From Flavobacteriaceae bacterium (lineage in GTDB: Bacteria > Bacteroidota > Bacteroidia > Flavobacteriales > Flavobacteriaceae): 64,000 bases of DNA. The notes under the pieces were generated by a model that worked only from the letters and a program-made list of their open reading frames with translations, made no database searches and had not been told where the DNA came from. The stretch lies in the NCBI GenBank assembly GCA_028279515.1, contig JANQNQ010000009.1:1-64000 (forward strand). The letters run 5' to 3'. Below are positions 28,801-37,900 of the stretch, piece after piece; position 1 is the stretch's first letter, and each line of letters begins with the position of its first letter. The position numbers and the translations under genes were made by a program.

Positions 28801-29694
28801 GGTAGCCTGCGCTCCATGCCGAAGCACGAGCGATCCTCTACATTTTCTAAAGGTGTTATTTCGAAAGATGTTTCCCTTGCTCTTATTAGAGATGATCTCG
28901 TTTTCGCCATCCACTTCTCGAAAGTAGTTGCCCTGTACAGTGACGCCGGCATTCACCGTTTGAAATGAACTGGTTCCGATTCTCATGCCTTCAGAATCGT
29001 TGCTGTTGGTGCGTCCGTCCTTAGAAGGAAAGTTGTAAAAATAATTGTTGCGTATCTGATGTCCGGCAACGCCTCCACTTTGATAGCGAAGCTCCACTAA
29101 AATACATGCTCCGGTACTGCGTTTGTTCAAAAAGGAACAGTTTTCAACGGTGTTGTTTCGACCGTATAGCACGATCCAACGGCTTTTGTCATCACCTGAA
29201 GTACTGAGGTCGTCAAAGGCACAATTACGAATCGTACAGTTGTTGGCCAAGTCGCTACTGGACCCTTCTCTTCTGAATTCGACGTGGTTGCTGGTACCCG
29301 TACCACCATCCCAGAAGAAACCTTCAACGATGAGGTGTTCACCCGAAAAGTTAAGTTGAGAACTTCCTGTGAATTTAACACCTCCAGGAGTTTCGGCCTT
29401 TAAAATGATGGGGTTGGTGGCGGTACCATTCGCGATAAAGTTGATGTTCTGATTCGAATACGTACCGTTGGTCCATGTGACCACATCACCAGGAGATAAG
29501 TTGAGGTTGTTAAATTGACTTGCCGAATTTACTGTGATCTGTGCGGCAGCAAAGAAAATGGACAGAAAAAGGAAAAGGGACGTCAGGCCAAGATTTCGCT
29601 TTTTTGAGTGGGAGTTCAGGGTTTGTTTGAAAAAGAAAAAGGACCGATGATCACATAGCGATGCACCCGCCCTGGTAGTTGGTTTTTTTTCCAT
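25825..29694 (-). CDS. PL6-family polysaccharide lyase, multidomain, T9SS-secreted
   Basis: This is 1289 residues. A long N-terminus precedes the signal segment (LTSLFLFLSIFFAAAQ, about 36-52). Residues about 53-490 form a parallel beta-helix of the PL6 (alginate lyase/chondroitinase B) family, with the Lys/Arg catalytic region seen as EIISNKSKGN and SLVLRHGAQATVDGNYF. Further modules in order are BACON-like (about 535-620), F5/8 type C (about 630-760), Ig-like Big_2 (about 770-855), a DUF1349/LamG-like sandwich (about 860-1055), a second F5/8 type C (about 1060-1190), and a type A T9SS sorting domain (about 1210-1289, from FHPNPF). Alginate is the likeliest substrate for a marine bacterium, but PL6 also includes dermatan/chondroitin enzymes. 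No SusC/SusD genes adjoin it. The start at 29694 is the only in-frame ATG before the signal segment. Confidence 0.9.
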   Translation of the reverse strand: MEKKPTTRAGASLCDHRSFFFFKQTLNSHSKKRNLGLTSLFLFLSIFFAAAQITVNSASQFNNLNLSPGDVVTWTNGTYSNQNINFIANGTATNPIILKAETPGGVKFTGSSQLNFSGEHLIVEGFFWDGGTGTSNHVEFRREGSSSDLANNCTIRNCAFDDLSTSGDDKSRWIVLYGRNNTVENCSFLNKRSTGACILVELRYQSGGVAGHQIRNNYFYNFPSKDGRTNSNDSEGMRIGTSSFQTVNAGVTVQGNYFREVDGENEIISNKSKGNIFRNNTFRKCRGSLVLRHGAQATVDGNYFLGENKAKSGGIRISDSDHTVINNYMQGLSNGGDSFNNGITLMGGNAASGGTSNGYQNVANIVVAFNTIYNSDDPIHFNDSKGTTEPQGQLANNLVYSTNGTLVSGDISQIGGSITYSGNIFGGSPIGISDNGITNANGNFSASGEIFKPSSSGPAANAATGSFSQVSQDVEGRGRPSSNKDVGAHEVSGGSGTATSPIPLTNSTVGDTIGACFLTASGSANTCSSAPPADALSVSSVSEFTASAGTKTATITSNLSWSVTDNQSWITVTPTSGTNNGTISIAVTENTSSTTRTGTVTVSGGSLTRTVSISQAGVSTPPPSGDNIALNKNVTATGTADGTNVPANVVDGSTGTRWSSSGFPKSFTIDLGDVYAVERTEMVCYQDRAYQYVTEVATSASGPFQQIVNRSSNTTPGTVASPINDAFTATNARYVRVTVSGAAVYTGTWVSILEFRVFGELVGSGTVPVTDVSLTPTNASIEVGNSTQLSASVSPSNATDTSVSYSSSNTGIVTVNASGQVTAIAAGQATITVTTNDGGLTDTAVITVTAPQNNTLPAPWETQDIGAVGATGSASFSNGTFTIGGSGADIWGTADEFRYVYQPFSGDVTITARVVSVENTNSWAKSGVMIRDDLTTGSKHAMTVVTPGQGVSFQRRTSNNGSSAHTTTGGISAPYWVRIQKAGSVFTSSVSSDGSNWTTLGTQTFNMGTSLFVGLAVTSHNDGVLCTSNVDNVSVVFGTPTANCTAGSNVASNTTIASFSAQQSANPASNILDGNTSNRWSAQGFPQNAVIDLGDTYSVNEINLHPFQNRAYQFLVEGSTTSATSGFTTLTDARQNTAGGSIISRSFTAQSVRYVRLTITGASGYSGVWTSIREFEVLCAGSTARASANEETIKTTTRNGVTEDSIVEGIDFHPNPFRREITLRIAPELQKEVTRIRLVDPYGRLILETQNIRQINRLSVPSSLSKGLYILQLLGNEGNSILSKKVLKN

Positions 29695-29732
29695 GAGTTT
29701 TGGTTTTGTAGGGTTGTTGTTAGTATGATATT

Positions 29733-29770
29733 TTGGTTAACCAAATTAGTTTACCAAAGTGGTTAACCAA
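29733..29770. promoter_or_regulatory. Triple palindromic operator upstream of the PL6 gene
   Basis: Three 12-bp elements follow one another at exactly 13-bp steps: TTGGTTAACCAA (29733-29744, perfect palindrome), TTAGTTTACCAA (29746-29757) and GTGGTTAACCAA (29759-29770). TTGGT-n2-ACCAA half sites resemble operators of FadR-type GntR repressors, but no such regulator is encoded in the window. They lie 39-76 bp before the lyase ATG, so they probably overlap its promoter. Confidence 0.7.
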
Positions 29771-29892
29771 TTTTTGAGATCTTGAAGATAGGAGGAATTA
29801 TTCTAATTTTCAAATAATTAGTGTAGAATAGTGCGAATTTAATAATGGAAAAGGGTGTTTTTTATGCAGTTGATAAGCGTATAACATTTAGG

Positions 29893-29925
29893 TTGTAGTT
29901 ATCTACTTCAGTTTGTTTATCTTTG
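29893..29925 (+). promoter_or_regulatory. Promoter of the TPR-HTH regulator
   Basis: TATCTTTG at 29918-29925 is an exact match to the Bacteroidota -7 consensus TAnnTTTG, with a TTG about 22 bp upstream as a weak -33. Transcription would start near 29932, which favours the ATG at 29979 as the regulator's start. Confidence 0.45.
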
Positions 29926-29978
29926 GTTTGGAATAAAAAACGATCCCTTAGTTGTTTTTAAATCGCGCTACTACCGTT

Positions 29979-31616
29979 ATGTCTACCATCAGTGTGGGTA
30001 AATTTCGAATTTGCCTGCTTATCTTGCTTTTTGCTACAGGCTTACTTCATGGGCAACAAGATAGTCTTGAGGTCGAAAGACTCTATACCTCTGGAATGGA
30101 GAATGTTCGTGTAAAAACGAAAATGTCGATTCAGAATTTTGAAGAAGCGATACGCATCATTAACGACAGTATTTTACCGAGGGAGAGCGGCGGGTATTTT
30201 TTATTAAAAAAGGCGTTGATGCAAGACCAACTGAGCCATTATTATCGGATGGACACAGAGTATGTTTCTAGCTTAAAGGCGGCGGGAGAAAGCTTGAAAA
30301 TTAAGGAAGAAATCGGAGAGACCTTTACCTTATCTGAAACCTATCGTCTTTTCGCGAGATTATACCTCCACAAAAAGGACAGTATCAAAGCCTTGCAATT
30401 TTATGATAAAGCATTAGCATTGGCCAAACAATATGGTAATGGAATTGGAACCGTAAATGCATTAAATGGTCTTTGTAGCTACTACTATACCCGTAAAGAG
30501 TTTGATGAAGGTAGGGCGTATGCACAAAAGGCATTTGATTACGCCGATTCTATTGGTTTCGAAAGAGGAAGGGCATCTGCATTGTCTCGCCTTGGAAGCT
30601 ATGAACGTCGAAAAAAGAAGTACAAGGCTGTAATTCCATATGCCGAAAAGAGTCTGGAAATTTGCGAAAGGATCAATGACAAAATTGGTATAGAAAGAAA
30701 TTATAAGGACCTGGGATATGTATATAGAAAAACGAAGCAACCCAAAAAAGCTATTAGTTATTATAGAAAGTCATTGGACTTGCTGATCGATATCGGACTC
30801 GAGGGAAGCATCGCGAATCGCTGCTTGGCCATAAGTAATGCATATACTGACCTGGGAGATCACGAACAGGCATTTGCCTTTTACAGGGGATACAAGCGCC
30901 AACAGATAAAGGACATGAATGTGAAGAGCATCAAGGAATTTGCCGAGTTGGAAGCTAAATATACATACGAGCGTCAAAAGGCCGTTGATAGCATTCAATT
31001 TGTCGAAGCTCAAAAAATTAAAGAAGCACGACTGTTACAGGAAGCTTCGACTCGATTTTGGAAGACCGTAGCGATCATCATCGGTGTATTCGGACTAGCC
31101 TTGGCGACGGCCATTTTTGTGTTGCGAAGGCGAAAAGAGCAGATCTTACTTGGAAAGCTCAAAAATCAACTACTGCAAAATGAGATCAATTACAAGCAAA
31201 AGGACATTTCGGATTTTGCGTTGAATATTTCCAGAAATCGTCAATGGAGAGAAGAACTATTGAGGCACATAAAGAAAATAAAGAAGTCGAGCGAGCTAAA
31301 GAATGATACCAACTTCAAGGCATTAGAAAAAGCAGTGATCGAACGAGAGATCGTCGATAACAATAGGATCGATGTTCAAGACAAGGTCGACGTGTTAAAT
31401 ACGGCCTTCTACGAAAAACTACACAAGGCCTACCCAACGCTCACCAAAACTGAAGCAAAACTCTGCTCATTGATTCGCCTAAATATTGATAACAACGAGA
31501 TCGCAATTCTTCAAAATGTGGCCGTTGAATCGGTATATAGAAGTAGATCTAGGCTTAGAAAAAAGCTCAATCTGTCTCCAAAAGACGATTTAGACGCGAT
31601 TCTGCGGAAACTTTAG
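29979..31616 (+). CDS. TPR-HTH transcriptional regulator, membrane-anchored
   Basis: This is 545 residues from ATG 29979; an upstream TTG at 29952 is less likely given the promoter. Order: signal sequence (FRICLLILLFATGLLHGQ), TPR repeats over about 30-325 in the periplasm, one transmembrane helix at about 363-382 (AIIIGVFGLALATAIFVL), a coiled-coil linker, and a C-terminal LuxR-like helix-turn-helix (LTKTEAKLCSLIRLNIDNNE and SVYRSRSRLRKKLNL). This is a common single-protein sensor-regulator layout in Bacteroidota, often beside polysaccharide or surface-protein genes. It is divergent from the PL6 gene and upstream of the small coiled-coil ORF and the giant surface protein, either of which it may control. 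Confidence 0.85.
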   Translation: MSTISVGKFRICLLILLFATGLLHGQQDSLEVERLYTSGMENVRVKTKMSIQNFEEAIRIINDSILPRESGGYFLLKKALMQDQLSHYYRMDTEYVSSLKAAGESLKIKEEIGETFTLSETYRLFARLYLHKKDSIKALQFYDKALALAKQYGNGIGTVNALNGLCSYYYTRKEFDEGRAYAQKAFDYADSIGFERGRASALSRLGSYERRKKKYKAVIPYAEKSLEICERINDKIGIERNYKDLGYVYRKTKQPKKAISYYRKSLDLLIDIGLEGSIANRCLAISNAYTDLGDHEQAFAFYRGYKRQQIKDMNVKSIKEFAELEAKYTYERQKAVDSIQFVEAQKIKEARLLQEASTRFWKTVAIIIGVFGLALATAIFVLRRRKEQILLGKLKNQLLQNEINYKQKDISDFALNISRNRQWREELLRHIKKIKKSSELKNDTNFKALEKAVIEREIVDNNRIDVQDKVDVLNTAFYEKLHKAYPTLTKTEAKLCSLIRLNIDNNEIAILQNVAVESVYRSRSRLRKKLNLSPKDDLDAILRKL

Positions 31617-31671
31617 TTGTACTCTCGTAAAACACTGACAATAAGGTTTTTAAAATTTCAATTCTTCAAAT

Positions 31672-31723
31672 TGTACATGAGTTGTCCATGTCATTTTATG
31701 GGCTGTACATGAGTTGTCCATGT
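31672..31723. promoter_or_regulatory. Tandem 20-bp direct repeat, probable operator
   Basis: TGTACATGAGTTGTCCATGT occurs twice, identically, at 31672-31691 and 31704-31723. The 32-bp step is close to three helical turns, placing both on one DNA face. Each copy contains the inverted pair ACATG-n7-CATGT. It lies 65 bp upstream of the small coiled-coil ORF. The adjacent TPR-HTH protein is the obvious candidate binder, without direct evidence. Confidence 0.65.
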
Positions 31724-31787
31724 GTTTTTTTCCATTTTCACCATTCCGATAAATAGCTTTGAAATCAAAATTCAAAAAGGCTATAAA

Positions 31788-31931
31788 ATGTCTGTACGGC
31801 AGTTCATCTTCTATCTTTTTAAGAAAAACCGAGTGAACAAGATTCGCGAAGAAAACGAACGCCTCAAAACGGAATTGCAAGCCTTAGAAAAATTAAAAAA
31901 GGAACTACGAGAAAACCATTCTAAAAGATAA
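31788..31931 (+). CDS. Small coiled-coil protein, 47 residues
   Basis: From ATG 31788 the frame encodes a short hydrophobic N-terminus (MSVRQFIFYLFKKN) and then a charged heptad-like helix (IREENERLKTELQALEKLKKEL). The same frame can be extended upstream to 31722, but that start would lie on the second direct repeat. It ends 15 bp before the ATG of the giant surface protein, so the two are probably co-transcribed. I recognise no family; it could be a small membrane-associated coiled coil. Confidence 0.5.
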   Translation: MSVRQFIFYLFKKNRVNKIREENERLKTELQALEKLKKELRENHSKR

Positions 31932-31946
31932 CCATACCCTTCAATT

Positions 31947-34900
31947 ATGAAAACCCTTACATTACACAGTATTCTGTATTTATTTCCTTTGTTTTTAAGC
32001 GGAAATTGGACGCCCCCAAACCTTGATCATCTACCTACCGCCATAACAAATAGTTTAGTTGAAGACACTGCACTCGATTACGACCGAAACACCTTGCAGA
32101 TAGATCGTTCTGGAAACTTATTATATAGCGATGCCTTAGGCCTCAATGATGACCTTACGATTTCGTTAGACGGTACTAACTTTCGTCTTCACAATGCGGC
32201 AGGTGCCTTAACGGCCGGGAGAGACATGATCCAAAAAGGAGATGATGTGCTCGTGCCTACTTCTTTGGTAAGAGGAGAGATCAGGATCGATACACAGGGC
32301 GGAGACGATACCATTACTATTGACCTTTCAAAAGGGAACATAAACGTTCCGATCTACTACAACGGAGGTGCCCAAAACACAACTTCAGGAGATGATATGG
32401 TACTCATTGGTACCGATAACAAGGTCTATGAAACCGTTACACACACCTTTGTCAATAACAGCGATGGGTTTGTAGATATTGCTGGTAATAGCCGTATTGC
32501 CTATGTAGGCCTTGAACCCATTACAGATAACTTAAATGCAGCCAATAGGGTATTTACGTTTACAGGAAATCTGGGCAATATAGAACAGATCACCTTAGAT
32601 GCTGGTGGAACCTTAGACAACCGCATTGATTCTACCTATGGAGAGTCGGTTGATTTTAACAACCCTTCAAGTTCCTTGACCATCAACCTCAATGGCTTTG
32701 GAGAGGATTATTTAGACATAAGAGGACTGTCGACTGGCTTTGACGCAGACCTTATCGTTAATGGTGAAACAGAAGACGATGTTCGTTTAATAAACAATAC
32801 CGATCTCGGTAGCGGAGATTTAAATATTACGTGTGACCTCCTGACTCTTTCTTCCAATCTTACAACTTCGGGATCGATTACTACGTCTAGTAAGAACAGA
32901 ACATTTATTGCAGGGCAATTGACTTCGAATGGAGGAAACATCAGTATTACCGCTGGAACAGAACTCGTCCCGGGTGACTTTGGAACCATACTGATGCACA
33001 ACGGACATGTTACAACCACAGGGTCTGGAACCATCACCCTAAATGCAACAGCCTATGCTAATAACAACATAAATTTTGTGCTTAACGGAGTATACATGAG
33101 GCAAAATAGTAGTCTCAATACCGATACTGGAAACATACAGATTACTGGAAATGGAATCGACAACGGGCGCGCTAATTTTAGAGGTGTACGTCTAGAAAAT
33201 GGAGCTAATATCCAAAGTAACAGTGGCAACATTACTATCAACGGAACAGGCCGCAATGTTTCAAATAACCAGAACGCGGGTGTCTCGCTAGAATCAGGTC
33301 CAGTGCAAACAGGCGGAACCGTAAATATTACGGGAACTGGCTACATCGGAATAGATATTGCCAACGAGATCACCGATGCTGGGAGTATGACCCTACAAGG
33401 AACTAGTGCAGTAGCCACAGCACCAGCCATTGATATAAGGTCGGCATCGGCAAAGATCACCTCAAACAATTTGATCATGACCGCCAATGTAGGGTCTTTG
33501 AATACCGAAAGCGGAGCGGCGTCACAAGAGACGATCGCTGCAAATAACACTACTATTAATGGCACGTTGGCCCCTGGACAATCTCCGGGGCAGTTTAGAG
33601 CAGATACAAATCTTACAATAGGCGCTGGAAGCCATGTAGAAATTGAAACAAACGGAACGGTTACCGCTGGCAACGAATACGATCAAATTGTGGTCAACGG
33701 AGCCATAGATATTAGTGGAGTTACCTTTAACTTGATTGATAACGCAACGCTTATCGTAAATGAAACGATGGTGATCATCGATAATGATGGTACAGACCCT
33801 GTCATAGGCACGTTTACTGGACTTCCAGAAGGCACTGCGATTGCAGGTAACGGAAGAACCTGGAATATCCATTACAATGCTAACGACGGCAATGATGTGG
33901 TACTGGTTACAACAGCTTCAGATGTGAATGTTCAAGTAGATAATTCGGGCAACTTGGTCTTTGAGGATCCGTTTGGAGTAGACGATAACATCACCATCGC
34001 AATCGACGGCGCCAATTATCGCATAAGTGACCCAGGAAGAACGATAGTTCCGGGATTCTTGGCCATTCAAGATGGGAACGATGTTTTGGTGCCTATCGCA
34101 GCGGTAACAGGAATGATCAATATCAACACAGAAACCGGCAATGACCAATTGACGATTGATCTCAATGGAGGTGATTTTTCGGTAGCGCTTGATTTTGATG
34201 GAGGAACAGGTAACGATAGCATGCAATTGTCGGGTAGTGGCAACTATAATGATGCCCTCTATTCGTTTTACAACACACATAGTACGGTCCTTATAGCAGG
34301 AAACGAGCTGATCACCTATACAGGGCTGGAGTCTTCTGTCTTGGATCCTTTAAACGTAGCATACAGAGGGTTCCTTGTTCATGAAGGCAATGACGCCATG
34401 ACGCTTGATAGCTCACCAACAGCAGTAGCGTACCGAATTGGAACCGCTGCTCAGGGCTGGGTAGATTTTAACTTCGGAAGCAACGGAGTCGTCATCGGAA
34501 CAAGAAATAACGTGAGTGTTAATTACTTCGGAACGGGATTCGATGGAGATTTCTTGATCGTCAATGGGCCACATAATGCGGCCTCATTGAGCAATACCAT
34601 CGATATAAATGCAGCGATCAATTTAGGAAGCGGTAATCTGAATTTTGTCGCAGGAAAATTGAATGTCAATCAGTCGATAACCACCACAGGAAACATCACG
34701 ACGAGTACTACAGGGAAAACCCTAGTAAGCGATAGTAAAGTAGAAAGTACTGTCGGGAATATTATGATGACGGGGGGTACCAACGCTCCTGAAGATCGAG
34801 GGATTCATGCCATATTAGGATCAGAGATTAGGACGACGTCCGGAAACATTCAGCTTACCGGAACCGCACGAAATGCCTATGTCAATATGGGGATACGATT

Positions 34901-37900
34901 GGAAAATTCGTCTGCTATATATGCTGATAGCGGAAGCATCACCTTAATTGGAAATGCAGGGACATATGACGGACAATCGTATGGCGTGCATTTATCGAAC
35001 ACGGCTACCATCGAAAATAATGGAGGCGATATTACCATTACTGGGACATCGACCACTAGAGATAATGAATATTCAGGAGGACATGTAGGTGTATTTCTAA
35101 TAGGAACAGGGACCATTAAAACCACCGGTACCGGGAATATAAATGTTACAGGTTCAGGAGGGATAAGTGAAACATTAGGCGGTAACCATGGCATTGTAGC
35201 GCATGGCGGCTTCCCGATCATGACAGAAAATGGCGACGTGAATATGACCGGAACAGGTATCGCACGTTATAGCGATGGGATACAAGTGAGAGGGGCTATC
35301 ACCACCACAGGGACAGGAAATGTCATTTTGCAGGGAGAAGCGTTGAACATTGATAACAATGCAGCCATCGACGTCATTCCCAGTGCCCAAATTATCGCTG
35401 GTGGGGATATTGATATGACGGCTACCACCGCGCCTATAAGGACGGCTGGCGGGATTCCATCTCAAATACAGTTCACAGCAGACGATACGGTTGTCAATGG
35501 AACGCTATCGCCAGGCCAGTCGCCCGGACAGATGATCGTGAGTGGCAACTTCAAAATGGACTTTGGTGATGTTTTGAGGCTAGAGATCAACGACTTTTAC
35601 AACCCGGGATTCGATTTTGATCAAATAAAGGTCGATGGGGAAGAAGTTAGAATTTCTGATGCAACCTTGGAAATCATAGATAATAGTAGCGGAACCTTAC
35701 CTGAAGAAGGAGTGATCCTCACCATTATTGACAACGAAGGAAGCAATCCGCTCAATGGTAGATTTGACGCATTACCCAATGGAACCGCAATTCCTGGTAA
35801 TGGGAAGACATGGTATCTGTACTATGCCGATAATGATGTGTTGTTAAGCTCTTATGAGTGGAATGTGTACGTAGATGGTTATGGAAATTTAGTTTTTGAT
35901 GACGTTGCAGATTCGAGCGATAATTTAACCATTGCTGTGAGTGGTACCAACTATCGCATTAGTGACTTAGGGAAACAAGTGACCGCTGGTTTTGGGGCGG
36001 TTCAAGACGGAAACGATGTCTTGGTCCCAATGAACTTAGTAACTGGAGACATCAATATCATTACAGGAATAGGCAATGATAGGCTTAATGTAAATTTTAA
36101 CGGCGGCAATTTTTCAAGTCCTATCAATTTTGATGGAGGAAGCGATTCAGACGGATTATCATTGTCTGGAATAGGTACGTTTGAAAGCCTTGTTCATACC
36201 GTGAATGGTACAGGCGAGGGAACCGTTGAGGTTACTGGCAACGGAACCATCACGTATGTAGGATTAGAGCAAACCATGGTCGACAACCTAAATGTCAATG
36301 ATCGTACCTTCACCCTGAATTCAAGCAATCAAACTGTGTTTGCGCCTAGGGGAAGTTTAGCGAATCAAGTAGAAGTAGATGGTGTGACAACCATTGACTA
36401 TTACAACCCAAATACTTCATTGACCATAAACGGATCAGGAGCAACTCAAGGGTCTACGCAGATCAACCAATTCGCACCTGGTTTCGATGCAAACCTGAAC
36501 ATTGCAAAAATAAATGATCAAGTACGTATCGGAGTTGGTCAGACAGGTACAGAAATAGATCTTGGGACGGGAGACCTCAGTGTAGTATCTAAAGTTGTCT
36601 TGGTTAGGGAGAATGTTACGACGGCCGGGGCTATTACGCTAACGAGCTTGGAGGCCGCCATGGTAGGAGAGGCAAATATTACCGCTTCTGGAGGAAAGGA
36701 CATCACCATTAACGGAGGAACACAACTTCCACAACAAGGGGGCTTTACGGGGGTAGATATAGGTATATCTACCATACAAACCAATGGAGCCGGAACCATC
36801 ACGATCAACGGATTCGCATTTTTAGATAACCCATTTTCTTTCACTCAGGGCGTGCAATTCTATCAAGCAAACCTCATTAGCGATACGGGAGATATCAACA
36901 TCACTGGAACGGGACCTGCAATCGCAGCTGGACATAGTCTAGGGATAAATATGACCATTGATGTGAATATACAGAGCAATGGAGGAAACATTAACATTAC
37001 AGGAACCGCTGGTAATAGCATCGGGAATTCAAATACAGGCATTTTCATACATGACGGAACGAATATTCAAACCACAGGGTCGGGAACGATAGATATCACC
37101 GGAACTGGTGGAGTAGGATTGGACAACAACTATGGGGTTGAAATGCAAAACAACACCATGGTCAGTGCTGAAAATGGAAATATCTCTATTACGGGTACGA
37201 GTACAGAGAATGCAGGAACGGGACAGATCGGGCTACAAATGGATGGCGTTGTCCGTACGATGGGTACTGGAGACATCCATATTACGGGTACTAGCGGTAG
37301 AGCAAACAACGCGGCCATCAACTTGGTATCTTCAAATGCACAACTACATGCAGGAGGGTTCCTATACCTAACGAGCAATGTAGGACCAATACATACCCCA
37401 AGTGGGGTAGCTTCACAAGCGCAGTGCGATGCTAGAAAGACCTATATCGACGGAACCTTGGCGCCAGGGCAGTCCCCAGGACAGTTGATCATCGAAGGGA
37501 ATATGGTGATGCAATTTGGTGATGTGCTCGACATAGAGGTAAACGATTTTGATACTGCAGGCACCGACTACGATCAAGTGGTGGTCAGGAATGGTTATGT
37601 TGAGCTATTCGGGGCTACATTTTCGCTAACCGATACGTCAGGCATGCCTTCACCAGATGCTGATCCTGAAATTTTGGTCTTGATCGATAATCAAGGAACC
37701 GAACCAGTTGTCGGGTTCTTTGGGGGGTACCCCAATGGTACAGCGGTAGCTGGCAACGGAAAAACCTGGTATATCTATTATAATGGAGGAGATGGGAATG
37801 ATGTTGTATTAAGTACTGAGATGTTCGATGTATTGAATGTTTTTCCCAGAGCCTATTTACAAGGCGCAGCCCTTAACCCGAACATAGGGGAGGAAACATT

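Noticed and set aside
29952-29978. TTG start for the TPR-HTH regulator
   Set aside because: ATG 29979 lies immediately before the signal sequence and at a suitable distance from the promoter.
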